In this document: piece after piece, positions 35,730-44,350 of the stretch | How positions within the stretch are numbered: position 1 is the first letter of the stretch | Layout: the number at the start of each line of letters is the position of its first letter | Assembly (NCBI GenBank): GCA_902362595.1 | Contig: CABIXF010000003.1 | Coordinates: 1 to 62,762 of the forward strand | Length of the DNA stretch: 62,762 nucleotides | DNA from: Bacteroidaceae bacterium | GTDB lineage: Bacteria > Bacteroidota > Bacteroidia > Bacteroidales > Bacteroidaceae | Direction: 5' to 3' | Notes under the pieces: model-generated | Databases searched by the model: none | What the model saw: only the letters and a program-made list of their open reading frames with translations | Told to the model about the DNA's origin: nothing | Position numbers and translations under genes: made by a program

Positions 35730-36482
35730 TTATAAACTGCATTCAAATAAAAACATTTCACAACAATCATCTATAGCGATTTCCTTTTCAAAGGAAGAAT
35801 AGGTTTTGATTTCCGCAAATCCAACTTCCCTCAAAAAGTCTTCCATTTCACCATATTTATAAAGATGGGTTTGAAAGTCCATAAATTCTTGCTGTAACAA
35901 TTCTGTACCATTATACAGTTCGTAGACACCCGGTGAAAATTGGGTTTGGCTTTGCTCGTCATAGTGATTCTTGCTTTTCAGGATTAAGTCAAATCCTTCT
36001 TCCGTTTTTACGGAAACCGAAACTTTATAGTCTTCATCATCCACGCATCTGTTTGCGATTGTATCAACAGCAAAAACAAACTTCCCTTTCGGCCTCAGAA
36101 TCTCTTTCATCTTCAGCAGAATATTCTTGCATTGACTAATGTCTGTAAACAATGATACCGAACCGGAAGTAATCAGAATATAGTCGAATTTCCCTTCAGG
36201 AGAATAGGTAGTTATGTCTGCCTGAAAGACTTGAGCGTTTGGGGATTTTTGCTTTAATTTATCTAGCATTTCAACAGAAAGGTCTATCCCGCTAATATCA
36301 AACCCTTTCTCCATAAAAGGAATAAGAAAACGACCGCTTCCACACAGCGGTTCTAAAATTTTTTGTTCTCTTTTGGCGTAAGAAAGGTAAAAATTCAATT
36401 CGTCCTGTGGTGCTTTTTTATGCAGGATTTCGTACATTCTGCTACATAAATTCCCGTAATAGTTCTTTTCAAGTATGCTCAT
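35730..36482 (-). CDS. Class I SAM-dependent methyltransferase
   Basis: This 250-residue protein has the SAM-binding motif KILEPLCGSGRFLIPFMEKG (about 40-59), DISGIDLSVEMLDKLK (motif II) and FDYILITSGSVSLF (motif IV-like). The family acts on small molecules or rRNA bases; the acceptor is not evident. It heads a four-gene minus-strand run (methyltransferase, GNAT, P-loop protein, GNAT) with AT-rich composition, which looks like an acquired cassette. Confidence 0.82.
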   Translation of the reverse strand: MSILEKNYYGNLCSRMYEILHKKAPQDELNFYLSYAKREQKILEPLCGSGRFLIPFMEKGFDISGIDLSVEMLDKLKQKSPNAQVFQADITTYSPEGKFDYILITSGSVSLFTDISQCKNILLKMKEILRPKGKFVFAVDTIANRCVDDEDYKVSVSVKTEEGFDLILKSKNHYDEQSQTQFSPGVYELYNGTELLQQEFMDFQTHLYKYGEMEDFLREVGFAEIKTYSSFEKEIAIDDCCEMFLFECSL

Positions 36483-36686
36483 ATTGTTCTGTTTTTCTAT
36501 TTATGTATCCGAGATGTTATATGGGTATATATGAATGATTTACTAATTCATTTATAAAAAAGCAAATTTAGGTAAAAACGGAGAGATTTTACACCGATAG
36601 ATTAAAGAAATCGTTTTTCTTTAGAGAAACGATAACGTTTTATAATGAAAATCCTTTGTTTTATAGCTCTTATGATTCTAAAATTA

Positions 36687-36694
36687 TAACTTTG
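36687..36694 (+). promoter_or_regulatory. -7-like box just before the Crp/Fnr gene
   Basis: TAACTTTG fits TAnnTTTG but ends only 4 bp before the ATG at 36699. If used, the transcript would be nearly leaderless. The intergenic space 36483-36698 shows nothing else clear. Confidence 0.35.
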
Positions 36695-36698
36695 TCCT

Positions 36699-37232
36699 AT
36701 GATGAAAAAACAGCCTGACAATCATCTTTCTATTTTTGAGGGAAGAGAAATATCATTTATTCCATCTAAGACAATGCTATTGGAGGAAGGTAAGGTTGCG
36801 GATAGGTTATATTTTATCCGTAAAGGATGCTTGAGATTGTTTTTCTACAACGAAGGAAAAGATATAACCTTCCAGTTTTTCTTTGAAGGGGATTTCGTGG
36901 CTTCATTTGACAGCCTGTACAAGGGTACGCCGAGCCTGTTCTCTCTGGAAAGCATAGAACCATCCGAAGTTCTGTTTATAAAGAAAGAAGATTTCTACAA
37001 AAAAATGGAAAGCAATCCTTCATTGAGAATGCTATATGAAGAGAAAATTATAGAACGGTTCAGCTTTTACCAGCATCTGTTCCTGTCCCGTATCAAGAAT
37101 ACGCCACAGCAGAGGTATGAAGAACTGTTGAAGGAATATCCCAACATCATCCAGCGGGTTCCGCAACATTATATAGCTTCCTATCTTGGTATCACTCCCG
37201 TCTCGCTTTCCCGTATCAGAAATCGGCGCTAA
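36699..37232 (+). CDS. Crp/Fnr-family transcription regulator
   Basis: This 177-residue protein has a cyclic-nucleotide-binding-type beta-roll (LLEEGKVADRLYFIRKGCLR near 28-47; FQFFFEGDFVASF near 60-72) and a C-terminal winged HTH (QHYIASYLGITPVSLSRIRN). No Fnr cysteine cluster is seen. It is followed 75 bp later by a DUF4405 membrane protein gene, its probable target or partner. Crp/Fnr genes of this short type are common in Bacteroidota for sensing small molecules or redox state. Confidence 0.88.
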   Translation: MMKKQPDNHLSIFEGREISFIPSKTMLLEEGKVADRLYFIRKGCLRLFFYNEGKDITFQFFFEGDFVASFDSLYKGTPSLFSLESIEPSEVLFIKKEDFYKKMESNPSLRMLYEEKIIERFSFYQHLFLSRIKNTPQQRYEELLKEYPNIIQRVPQHYIASYLGITPVSLSRIRNRR

Positions 37233-37307
37233 TCTCCATTTCTTTACAATTGTTATCGTCCGTTTCCGATAAAGTAGTGATCTTTGCACTATTAAATTTG
37301 GAAATGT

Positions 37308-37727
37308 ATGAAAAGAATTTTTGTAATCGACTGGATTTTAATCGTTGTATTCATCGTGTCTGCCATTTCAGGAATTGGTCTGCATATAGCCGGACATGGG
37401 AACAGCCACGAAGTATGGCATAACTGGGCAGAGGTTCATGTCTTGGGCAGTATATTGTTCCTTGTTGCCATCATATTCCATGTGACAACACACTGGGGAT
37501 GGTATAAGGGAATCATAAAAAACGGAATAGGCAGGAAAAGCAAGGTTACAGCAGTCCTGTCTATCATATTTTTATTGCTGTCCGTTACAGGTATCGTATT
37601 ACTTGGAGTAAGCGGAGCAAACTCTCCACTTGGGTTATGGCATTATAAAATAGGCATCATAACGACTGTTATAGCTGTAGGGCATATTATAAAGCGACTT
37701 TCAGTTTTGAAAAAATCATTGAATTAG
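37308..37727 (+). CDS. DUF4405 membrane protein
   Basis: This 139-residue protein has about four transmembrane helices and several membrane histidines (GIGLHIAGHGNSHEVWHNWA, VHVLGSILF, FHVTTHWGWY), in the DUF4405 pattern of small cytochrome-b-like proteins. The histidines suggest heme binding. It follows the Crp/Fnr gene and faces the relaxase gene 28 bp away. Its use to the element is unknown. Confidence 0.8.
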   Translation: MKRIFVIDWILIVVFIVSAISGIGLHIAGHGNSHEVWHNWAEVHVLGSILFLVAIIFHVTTHWGWYKGIIKNGIGRKSKVTAVLSIIFLLLSVTGIVLLGVSGANSPLGLWHYKIGIITTVIAVGHIIKRLSVLKKSLN

Positions 37728-37754
37728 GAAACTGTGACCAGTTTATCGCGTCTG

Positions 37755-39320
37755 TCATCTTTTTATTGAATGTCCGTCATCAATATCATCATAGCTACCT
37801 TTCTGTCCAACTTCCCACTCACGTTTCTCGCCATGACTGCCACCACCTACATCACGCAGCTTGGTTTTGCCTGAGAAACGTGAAGTAGACTTTGTTTGTT
37901 GTTGGTATTTTTGTAGTTCAATATGTTTCACAGATTGTTTCTTTAGCCGGTCAAGATTGAAGTTTTCTTCAGTAAGATTTATAATGATATGCTGCTTGAA
38001 ATTTATAGCATAAGTTACATCTTCTTCCTGACGGATAATGAAGCCTTCTTCATGCAGTCGGCTTCTGATAGAGGTTACTGTTTCATCATTGAATATCTCA
38101 CGCAGACGGTTCACTGCATCAGTGTAGTAGTGTGTTCTTTCCGGAGATATATCTACTAAATCTTTCCGTGAGACTTTGAATATCTTACAAAGCAAATCCC
38201 GTTCAGCCTCAGTAGCCGGACTGAACACCTCAACCATAGCTATACGGTTGTTACGGTCAATAGCCTCTGCCATAAAAGGTTTCAACGGACGGCTTTGACC
38301 ATCAAAATAGATGATGCCTTTCTTGATATAAGCACGCTGCTTCCTGATTTTACTGTATATTTCACTCTGGGTAATCTTAGGATTAAGTGTCAGTAATCGG
38401 TCAATATAGTCCTCAATTCGATTGAACCGTTCTTCAGGAGTAGCGAAGTCCAGAAGTTCCTCTACAGCCAGCACTCTTGCACCATGAATGACGGTCTTGT
38501 TTGAATGATCAACTAGCATATATCCGTATGGAGAATCCTTCTTGCCGAAGAACACAATGTCAATACCGAACTTCGTTTTCAGTTCCTTCTGCAGTTCCTC
38601 CTTGTTGGAACTTACATCACGGTACTTCTTTAATATACTTCTGAGCTGACGGCAACGAGCCCTTTCCCGATAACCGCTCTTGAAAAGACTTTCTATTTCA
38701 GTAAAAGGGATTTCCTTCTGAACCTTTCCACCATGCTTGACGAATACATTCCCATCTTTCTGATAGACTTCATATCCCATGGAAACCATTATTGCCTTGA
38801 ACTGGGCAAATGAAGAGAACGTGTATAGCTTGGCCAAATTAATGTCATCTTCCGTTTTCTTCTTCCTGTCGTTACCAAGAATACGGTCTATTACCTCCTG
38901 AGAACGTCTGCGTTCATGGCTGTGCTGAATCTTTCTTCCATCAGGTGCCACTCTCGAAGTGATGATATGAAGATGGGTATTCTCCGTGTCATAATGAGAA
39001 TAAACAAGCAACGGCTGACCGGATTCTCCGTATCCCATTTCCTTGAGATACTGGTGTGCAAAATCCAGCAACTCATCTTCCGACATTTCGTGTCCCTTAC
39101 ATGATATGGCCACATGAAACTGTGGTTTCCTGATTCTGCTGTTCTGTGAACTGTACTTCTGGAGATAACCAACCAGCTCACTCGGGGTAGGTTTGTGAAA
39201 TGTTCCGAGTGAACCAAAATTCTGAATCTCGATAAGCCGTGCAACACCTTTCGATACTTTATGTTCATTGTAACCTACAGCATGGAAGTTCGTACTTCCC
39301 GGTAATATGGTTGCTATCAT
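37755..39320 (-). CDS. Relaxase/mobilization nuclease (MOBP type)
   Basis: This 521-residue relaxase has the histidine motifs LLVYSHYDTENTHLHIITSR (about 104-123, the HxH pair at 116/118 with His109), preceded by GYNEHKVSKGVARLIE. The downstream region is extended and basic, with an Arg/Ser/Gly-rich tail. It nicks oriT and leads the DNA strand into the recipient. It lies 118 bp downstream of its accessory gene, and the oriT hairpin (39911-39967) is upstream of both. The family corresponds to MobB/BmgA-like relaxases of Bacteroidales. Confidence 0.9.
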   Translation of the reverse strand: MIATILPGSTNFHAVGYNEHKVSKGVARLIEIQNFGSLGTFHKPTPSELVGYLQKYSSQNSRIRKPQFHVAISCKGHEMSEDELLDFAHQYLKEMGYGESGQPLLVYSHYDTENTHLHIITSRVAPDGRKIQHSHERRRSQEVIDRILGNDRKKKTEDDINLAKLYTFSSFAQFKAIMVSMGYEVYQKDGNVFVKHGGKVQKEIPFTEIESLFKSGYRERARCRQLRSILKKYRDVSSNKEELQKELKTKFGIDIVFFGKKDSPYGYMLVDHSNKTVIHGARVLAVEELLDFATPEERFNRIEDYIDRLLTLNPKITQSEIYSKIRKQRAYIKKGIIYFDGQSRPLKPFMAEAIDRNNRIAMVEVFSPATEAERDLLCKIFKVSRKDLVDISPERTHYYTDAVNRLREIFNDETVTSIRSRLHEEGFIIRQEEDVTYAINFKQHIIINLTEENFNLDRLKKQSVKHIELQKYQQQTKSTSRFSGKTKLRDVGGGSHGEKREWEVGQKGSYDDIDDGHSIKR

Positions 39321-39438
39321 ATTGAATCTTAATTTATCAAGGTTTTAGTGACTGAGTAACCGAAATACTTCAAGCTCATTAATCTATGGTTACACAATAA
39401 TAATATCAGAAATGATTGAATACCATGTAACTAATAAC

Positions 39439-39825
39439 TCAGATTCTGACAGCTTTCTGTGTCAGAGAATCAAGGTCTTTCTTTATTCGGTTCAATGTTT
39501 CCTGAGTTTCGAGGATAATTGGTAACAGAACCTCCTGGATATAGCCGGGTGCGAGTAATCCGGCTACCGCAAGCTCATTGGCACGTTTAACCGACTGATT
39601 AAGGTTTCCTCCAGCCCAGGAAAGTTCATTCTGATATTTACGATAAAACAAACCCAAATCATTCATCAGTTCGAGTTGCCTTTTGGTTCCGATATTTGAA
39701 TACTCTGCCAGTGCTGAGCGTATATAATGACTCACAGATGAATAGGAGGCAGATTTCTCCTTAAATTGTTGTACTTCCTCCGGTGTCATTCTGACCTTGA
39801 TGTACTTGGTTCTCTGATTCTTCAT
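39439..39825 (-). CDS. Relaxosome accessory protein (MobA/MobC-like)
   Basis: The start at 39825 (MKNQRTKYIKVRMTPEEVQQ) gives 128 residues. An earlier ATG at 39837 adds four residues. The ribbon-helix-helix N-terminus and the pattern NELSWAGGNLNQSVKRANEL match MobC-type relaxosome proteins, which bind oriT and recruit the relaxase. Its ATG is about 85 bp from the oriT hairpin. Confidence 0.82.
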   Translation of the reverse strand: MKNQRTKYIKVRMTPEEVQQFKEKSASYSSVSHYIRSALAEYSNIGTKRQLELMNDLGLFYRKYQNELSWAGGNLNQSVKRANELAVAGLLAPGYIQEVLLPIILETQETLNRIKKDLDSLTQKAVRI

Positions 39826-39910
39826 ACTTGGATACATTGGTGGTTAGGTTCCCCGGACCATCTTTCGCCATGCGAAACAGCGGCCAGCCGCTCCGATGCA
39901 CCAGCATTCG

Positions 39911-39967
39911 GCAAGTTACTTTTGTGAGTACGAAACGGAGTTTTGTGGCCACAAAAGTACAACTTGC
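39911..39967. other. Probable oriT hairpin
   Basis: The arms GCAAGTT-ACTTTTGTG (39911-39926) and its complement (39950-39967, with a 2-bp insertion) enclose a smaller perfect palindrome TTTTGTGGCCACAAAA (39941-39956). The site lies directly upstream of the relaxosome accessory and relaxase genes, the usual place for oriT. The nick site itself cannot be set from this sequence. Confidence 0.65.
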
Positions 39968-40118
39968 TTGGAAAACTCTGCACGGCAGAAAGATACCTTC
40001 CGGGAATGATTATTACACCCAAATTTACCGGGGAAAGCCGTTGCAAACCGAAATCAACAACACAATTCTTTGGAGGCATATTCCAGCTTACCATGAACTG
40101 TAGCACCAGTTATATAAG

Positions 40119-40156
40119 AAACTCCATATAGCGTATTATTGTTATATAGAGTTTTT
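40119..40156 (+). terminator. Hairpin with T-run
   Basis: Arms 40119-40130 (AAACTCCATATA) and 40143-40154 pair with one mismatch and are followed by TT. It may end a short transcript out of the oriT region. From 40157 to 40699 I see no gene, only AT-rich sequence with a small AGCTGA/TCAGCT palindrome. Confidence 0.4.
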
Positions 40157-40699
40157 AAGACGTTTGAAACTAATTTACATGTATTCAGAAACAGAAGCTT
40201 CTGGTATTATTTAATCTTTGGATTATACTAATTTTGGTAATCAGAAAATAATATTTCGTATTCTTCGGTTGAATAAACCAAAGTTTCAAAAACACAAAAG
40301 ATGTAGTTATATGGGATAGATGGCTATTGTTCTCATAAAACCTATATCCAATATAATATGTAGTCCCGATACAATGATAGCATGGTAAAAGTAACCTGCT
40401 TATCTAAGTTATTGGAATCTCAATAAAAGGGAAAATGAAATCTTGTAGCTGATTCAGCTGATGAAATGGCTATCGGGAAATCTTATTTTATCTGAACTGT
40501 ATTGCAGAAACATTCAGGTAGAATAACCCTGTAATCAGAGTCTGGAGAGACCTCGTTATCATGGTGATATAACATTGATAATCAGTAAAAAATCTACTCG
40601 AACAACAAGAAAATAGTGTTGCGTAAATTTCTGTATCTCATTGATTTTTAGTATATTTATATAATTAATAAGCTCTTATACTCATAAATATTACACGTT

Positions 40700-40912
40700 A
40701 TGTTTGAACTACTGTTTATTATATATCTACTGCCGGTACTTATTATCGGTATGCTACTCTTGAAACTGGTATTCTGGCTTTTAAGGATTGTCATACGTTT
40801 GGCTGTATGGCTGGTTAAGAAAACCTTTATACTTATATGGAAGCTCATCATACTTGTCTTTGCTATAATTATAGGCCGTGAAATTATGCTTTGGAATCAA
40901 CCGGACAAATAG
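40700..40912 (+). CDS. Small membrane protein
   Basis: This 70-residue protein is almost entirely hydrophobic, with two membrane helices (about 3-25 and 27-62) broken by Arg/Lys (RIVIRLAVWLVKK), and ends WNQPDK. No family is recognised. It is isolated between the oriT region and the integrase and is followed at once by a hairpin, which supports it being a real short transcription unit. A toxin-like or inner-membrane role is possible but not shown. Confidence 0.55.
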   Translation: MFELLFIIYLLPVLIIGMLLLKLVFWLLRIVIRLAVWLVKKTFILIWKLIILVFAIIIGREIMLWNQPDK

Positions 40913-40914
40913 AA

Positions 40915-40947
40915 AGAACCGCACCAATATGATAATGGTACGGTTCT
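40915..40947. terminator. Terminator after the small membrane gene
   Basis: AGAACCGCACCA (40915-40926) pairs with TGGTACGGTTCT (40936-40947) with one mismatch. It lies directly after the 40912 stop and before the integrase 3' end. Confidence 0.6.
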
Positions 40948-41002
40948 GATAAAGATAAGTAGAATCCTCCCTTTATGTTAATGGCTTGTTCTGTTTTGTC
41001 GA

Positions 41003-42499
41003 TTACATGAAACCTTTTCCCTTGCTTCTTTCATATACAACTTCTTTCTTGGAATCACAATTCATAAGACGGAACTGAACCATACATCCGGTAGGAATAT
41101 CCTTAGGTAACTGTTCAACCAGTCTGTCGATAACCTGGTCTACATTACTGAAACCAATGTCTGTTATTTCACCGATAACGTTACCTTTGAAATATGCACG
41201 TCCATAGATCATCATCTTTTTGGTGATACGGAACATCTTGTCTGCCGGTGTCTCGAAGTCACGTGCTTTGCCCTGTTTGCTCTTCTTGCTACTGAAGAAA
41301 ATGAAGTCAATCACTTTGGCATTTAGTTCCCAGGCAGGAGTGAAGTCTATCTTAACATAGCCTCTTGTAATATTCAGTCCATGACTGTGGTTCATGCCGA
41401 AGGCAACCTCATACAGATTGGCATCACAGTCATTCTGTGCAATGGTAGCCCATGTATGACGAAAAGTATAATAACAGTAGTAATCCTCCTTCTTCATTCC
41501 CATATCGGCACATATCTTTCTGATTCCAATGTTTACGTTGGCATTGAAACTGTCCGGATTGCTGTAACGCTTATGGAACTTGAAAAGATATTCGTCATTC
41601 TCGTCTGAAAGATACTTATCAAATGTGGCCTGAATGAACGGTTCCACACGCATTTCAATATAGGCTTCGTCTTTCCGACTGTGCTTTGTCTTAGCTCTTT
41701 TATATCCGATAACTCCATCCTTATAGTTTTCTTTTTTAAGTTCAAAAATATCTACGGTGTTTATTCCGCCCAAACACAAGGATAGGAGTGCCACGTCTCT
41801 GCCCAGTTCCGGAAGAGAGGAAATCATTTTGGTTTCCGGTAGGGGGCGATTGAAGAATTCCCTACATGCCTCTGCACTGATGGCTCTTTGAACCGTACTG
41901 TCAGATTTAGGAATGGATACCTTTAACCAAGGATTGTATTTGATTCGCACGATACCACGTTCTTCATCGTTCAGTTCTATAAGTGCCCTTTTGAATATCT
42001 GTCTTAAACAGGTTGGGTACATTTCTTTCGCCCTGTTTGTCAACGAAAGGCTATTAATCCATCTTGTCAAAACAGAAGATGACAAGTGAGTAAACATAAC
42101 TCTGGTTGTTCCCAAATATCTTTCGAGGTGGTTTACAGCCAGGCGATAATTCTTTGCATTACGTTCATGTCCTTCAGAGGCCATGCGGTTAATGAACCTT
42201 GTTGCATAGTCACTAAAGCATACTTCCATATCAGAGTTCATTAAGTATTCTATTAATTCTGTTACAGAGTATCCTGACACATCTTTACGATTTACAAGTT
42301 CTGTATAACGAAGTATTTCCTGTGCACAATATTTATTTATGACAGCATCCTTAATCTCTCCAGATTTGGATAACTGTTTGTCAGTAACGAATTTATCAGT
42401 CTTAATATACCCTGATTTTGAACGATGAAGTACTCGAATGTACACTTGGTAAAAGCCGTCAGCTCGCTTATACCTTACAATAGTCTTAAATGTTGCCAT
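41003..42499 (-). CDS. int: Tyrosine integrase of the conjugative element
   Basis: This 498-residue tyrosine recombinase has an arm-binding N-terminal domain, a SAM-like core (about 95-175) and a catalytic domain. Visible residues are a basic loop with Lys268 and Lys272, Y344-T-F-R347-H in the YTFRHTWATIA box, His371 in GMNHS and Tyr381 in RGYVKID. The first catalytic arginine is missing: LCLGGINTVDIFEL has Ile-Asn there. The same loss is known in IntDOT-type integrases. A C-terminal extension of about 110 residues is unusual. Seven TTTGTAAG repeats lie upstream. Confidence 0.88.
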   Translation of the reverse strand: MATFKTIVRYKRADGFYQVYIRVLHRSKSGYIKTDKFVTDKQLSKSGEIKDAVINKYCAQEILRYTELVNRKDVSGYSVTELIEYLMNSDMEVCFSDYATRFINRMASEGHERNAKNYRLAVNHLERYLGTTRVMFTHLSSSVLTRWINSLSLTNRAKEMYPTCLRQIFKRALIELNDEERGIVRIKYNPWLKVSIPKSDSTVQRAISAEACREFFNRPLPETKMISSLPELGRDVALLSLCLGGINTVDIFELKKENYKDGVIGYKRAKTKHSRKDEAYIEMRVEPFIQATFDKYLSDENDEYLFKFHKRYSNPDSFNANVNIGIRKICADMGMKKEDYYCYYTFRHTWATIAQNDCDANLYEVAFGMNHSHGLNITRGYVKIDFTPAWELNAKVIDFIFFSSKKSKQGKARDFETPADKMFRITKKMMIYGRAYFKGNVIGEITDIGFSNVDQVIDRLVEQLPKDIPTGCMVQFRLMNCDSKKEVVYERSKGKGFM

Positions 42500-42526
42500 A
42501 CCTTATTGATTTACAGTTGTTTTACT

Positions 42527-42911
42527 TTTGTAAGTTCTTTGTAAGCGTACCCTCTCAGTTTTGTAAGCTATTTGTAAGCAAGTACCGTTTATTTGGCTCA
42601 TTTTTTGCGGACAAATGCACGAACCGCCTAAAAACAACTTAGGCTGTAATGTCTGAAAAACAGCCCATTACAGCCTAAATCAATGATTATCTTATACTAT
42701 TTATGCTTCCTCTATTGCAGCCTGCGCCACTTTCAGATGGGATTGAAAATCAGAATCTTATGCAACTTTAGCAAGTGATTTGTAAGTTTGTGATTATCAT
42801 TCCTGGTAATAGTACATAAAAAGTAGTCTTATTCCTCTATCGCAGCTTGTGCCTCTTTAATTCATATCTGAATATCAGTAGCTTTCCTTTGCTTTGTAAG
42901 TAGTTTGTAAG
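42527..42911. repeat. Seven TTTGTAAG direct repeats upstream of int (possible arm sites)
   Basis: TTTGTAAG occurs at 42527-42534, 42538-42545, 42560-42567, 42571-42578, 42779-42786, 42893-42900 and 42904-42911, mostly as pairs 11 bp apart. Between them lie two diverged copies of a segment of about 46 bp (from 42708 and 42833, both beginning TCCTCTAT). This fits arm-type binding sites of a tyrosine integrase near attP, or int autoregulation sites. The region 42500-43017 has no gene. Confidence 0.6.
42639..42678. repeat. Perfect hairpin upstream of int
   Basis: TTAGGCTGTAATG (42639-42651) pairs perfectly with 42666-42678 across a 14-bp loop that itself contains a second GGCTGT-like piece. It lies among the TTTGTAAG repeats and may be an attachment-core, terminator or operator element. 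Confidence 0.5.
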
Positions 42912-43017
42912 TTTCAGGACTCTTCCTTTTTATGGATTACTTAAAAAAGGTAAGCTGCAAAATGGTTTTAATCATTGAATTATCTGTATGGGTACTACAG
43001 ATGAAATAATTAATATC

Positions 43018-43476
43018 TTATTCCTTTCTCCTTTCTTTTAATAGTTCAATAATCATATCTTTATCCTTCAGGTTTGAATCAAGACGTAAAATTTGTGAGT
43101 TCAGACTCTCTATCTGTTCTTTCAGAAGCTTGATTGTTTCCCTCAGGTTCTCCGTTTCTTTCTTTTCGTTGGATAATTGTACAGCAAGTTCCGCGTCACC
43201 TATCAGGTTATTCGCATTTCCCTCCAAGGCAACGGCTGCAAGATGTGCCGATATATTATGTTGTTTCGGACAGAAAAGGGAAAAGAAATTGAAGTCCAAT
43301 GCTTCGCTGACTTTAATAAGCCTGCTTGTCTCCATTGTCTCCCTTTCCAGTATGCGGTTTATGTGCTGCTGCGGTACACCTATTTTACGTCCCAGCTCAG
43401 ATTTGCTCAATCCAAGCTCGTTACGTCTTTTGTCGATAGCCTGACCTACATGCACGTGTTTTATGTCATTATCCAT
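43018..43476 (-). CDS. XRE-family HTH protein with C-terminal coiled coil
   Basis: This 152-residue protein has an N-terminal HTH_3/XRE domain (LGLSKSELGRKIGVPQQHIN, about 21-40), a linker, and a C-terminal coiled coil (about 100-152, rich in Glu, Lys and Leu). It is divergent from the 43621 gene, with an imperfect palindrome between them, so autoregulation and control of the replication genes is likely. The coiled coil should give dimers or oligomers. Confidence 0.8.
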   Translation of the reverse strand: MDNDIKHVHVGQAIDKRRNELGLSKSELGRKIGVPQQHINRILERETMETSRLIKVSEALDFNFFSLFCPKQHNISAHLAAVALEGNANNLIGDAELAVQLSNEKKETENLRETIKLLKEQIESLNSQILRLDSNLKDKDMIIELLKERRKE

Positions 43477-43544
43477 GCGATTCCTTCAATAAATACATCT
43501 TAAACAATAAATCATCAAACAAATATTTGGTTATATAAACCATT

Positions 43545-43565
43545 TTACGTTACTTTGTGACGTAA
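43545..43565. promoter_or_regulatory. Operator-like palindrome between divergent genes
   Basis: TTACGTTAC-TTT-GTGACGTAA has 9-bp arms with one mismatch. It lies 55 bp upstream of the 43621 start and 69 bp from the XRE start, a likely site for the XRE protein. Confidence 0.5.
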
Positions 43566-43620
43566 CCTATTCATTTGGTGAATACAAAGTTAAACATTAA
43601 ATATTAAACATCCAACAATT

Positions 43621-43812
43621 ATGTCTGAAAACTTAGAAAAAATCCGTCCGGCACTTGTTGCCCTTGAAGTAGGTGAATCCGTTTCATTCCCCATTTCACG
43701 TTTGAAAAGCGTCCGTACACAGGCCTCAGAGCTTGGTGCCATTTATAACCGTCAGTTCAAGACCAGGACTGACAGGGAAAACCACACCATTACGGTCAAA
43801 CGAATAGTATAG
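43621..43812 (+). CDS. Small conserved-looking basic protein
   Basis: This 63-residue protein (MSENLEKIRPALVALEVGES ... VKRIV) is basic near the end, with the segment SFPISRLKSVRTQASELGAI. It precedes two HTH genes and the primase gene on the same strand. Small proteins of this kind are usual near replication or excision genes of Bacteroidales elements, but I cannot name a family. Confidence 0.65.
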   Translation: MSENLEKIRPALVALEVGESVSFPISRLKSVRTQASELGAIYNRQFKTRTDRENHTITVKRIV

Positions 43813-43830
43813 AAATCAAATCAGGTTCAT

Positions 43831-44145
43831 ATGAAGATATTACAGTTTCTGGACCATCTTATACCATACGAAACATTTCTGAATGACCTTTCCTCCAGAA
43901 TTGTCAGGCAATTGAAAGCCGACAAGGATGATCCTGAATTCATCAGCCAGAGGAAGGCATACGAGCTGTTTGGCCGCAGGAATGTAGAACGGTGGAAACG
44001 TCAGGGAAAGGTGGTTTCCTACAAAAGACCCGGTAAGGTGGAATACCGCACGGCAGACCTCAGGCTCTTGCAGCGTACCACCCAGGACTATTTTGATGGA
44101 AGTCTGCCAAAACAGGCCGAAAGACCAGTCAAAAGAGATAAATGA
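43831..44145 (+). CDS. HTH protein, possible excision or replication factor
   Basis: This 104-residue protein has a central winged-helix-like stretch (ISQRKAYELFGRRNVERWKR and RPGKVEYRTADLRLL), typical of the small DNA-binding proteins of Bacteroidales mobile elements. It begins 18 bp after the 43621 gene. A role as excision or replication accessory factor is inferred from context only. Confidence 0.65.
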   Translation: MKILQFLDHLIPYETFLNDLSSRIVRQLKADKDDPEFISQRKAYELFGRRNVERWKRQGKVVSYKRPGKVEYRTADLRLLQRTTQDYFDGSLPKQAERPVKRDK

Positions 44146-44247
44146 TAAACATATTATGGCTAATATTTTAATAGTGACAAACTATGCATGTTTAGTTTAG
44201 CCGTGATACTCTATGAAATATAAAGAAAGCAATTATAGTAGGTACAG

Positions 44248-44333
44248 GAATGTGCGTCAGTAACCTTTGTTCACCAGCTTATAGCTTTACCACCTAACGA
44301 TAAAGCCGGACAGGTCTTTTGTATCGCACATTC
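44248..44333 (+). ncRNA. Folded leader before the HTH-primase pair (candidate)
   Basis: An outer stem GAATGTGCG (44248-44256) with CGCACATTC (44325-44333) encloses an inner GCTTTA/TAAAGC hairpin. The structure ends 18 bp before the ATG at 44351. It could be a leader RNA controlling the HTH-primase operon, or a DNA-level operator. No known family is recognised. Confidence 0.4.
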
Positions 44334-44350
44334 ATAATGATTTTATAATA

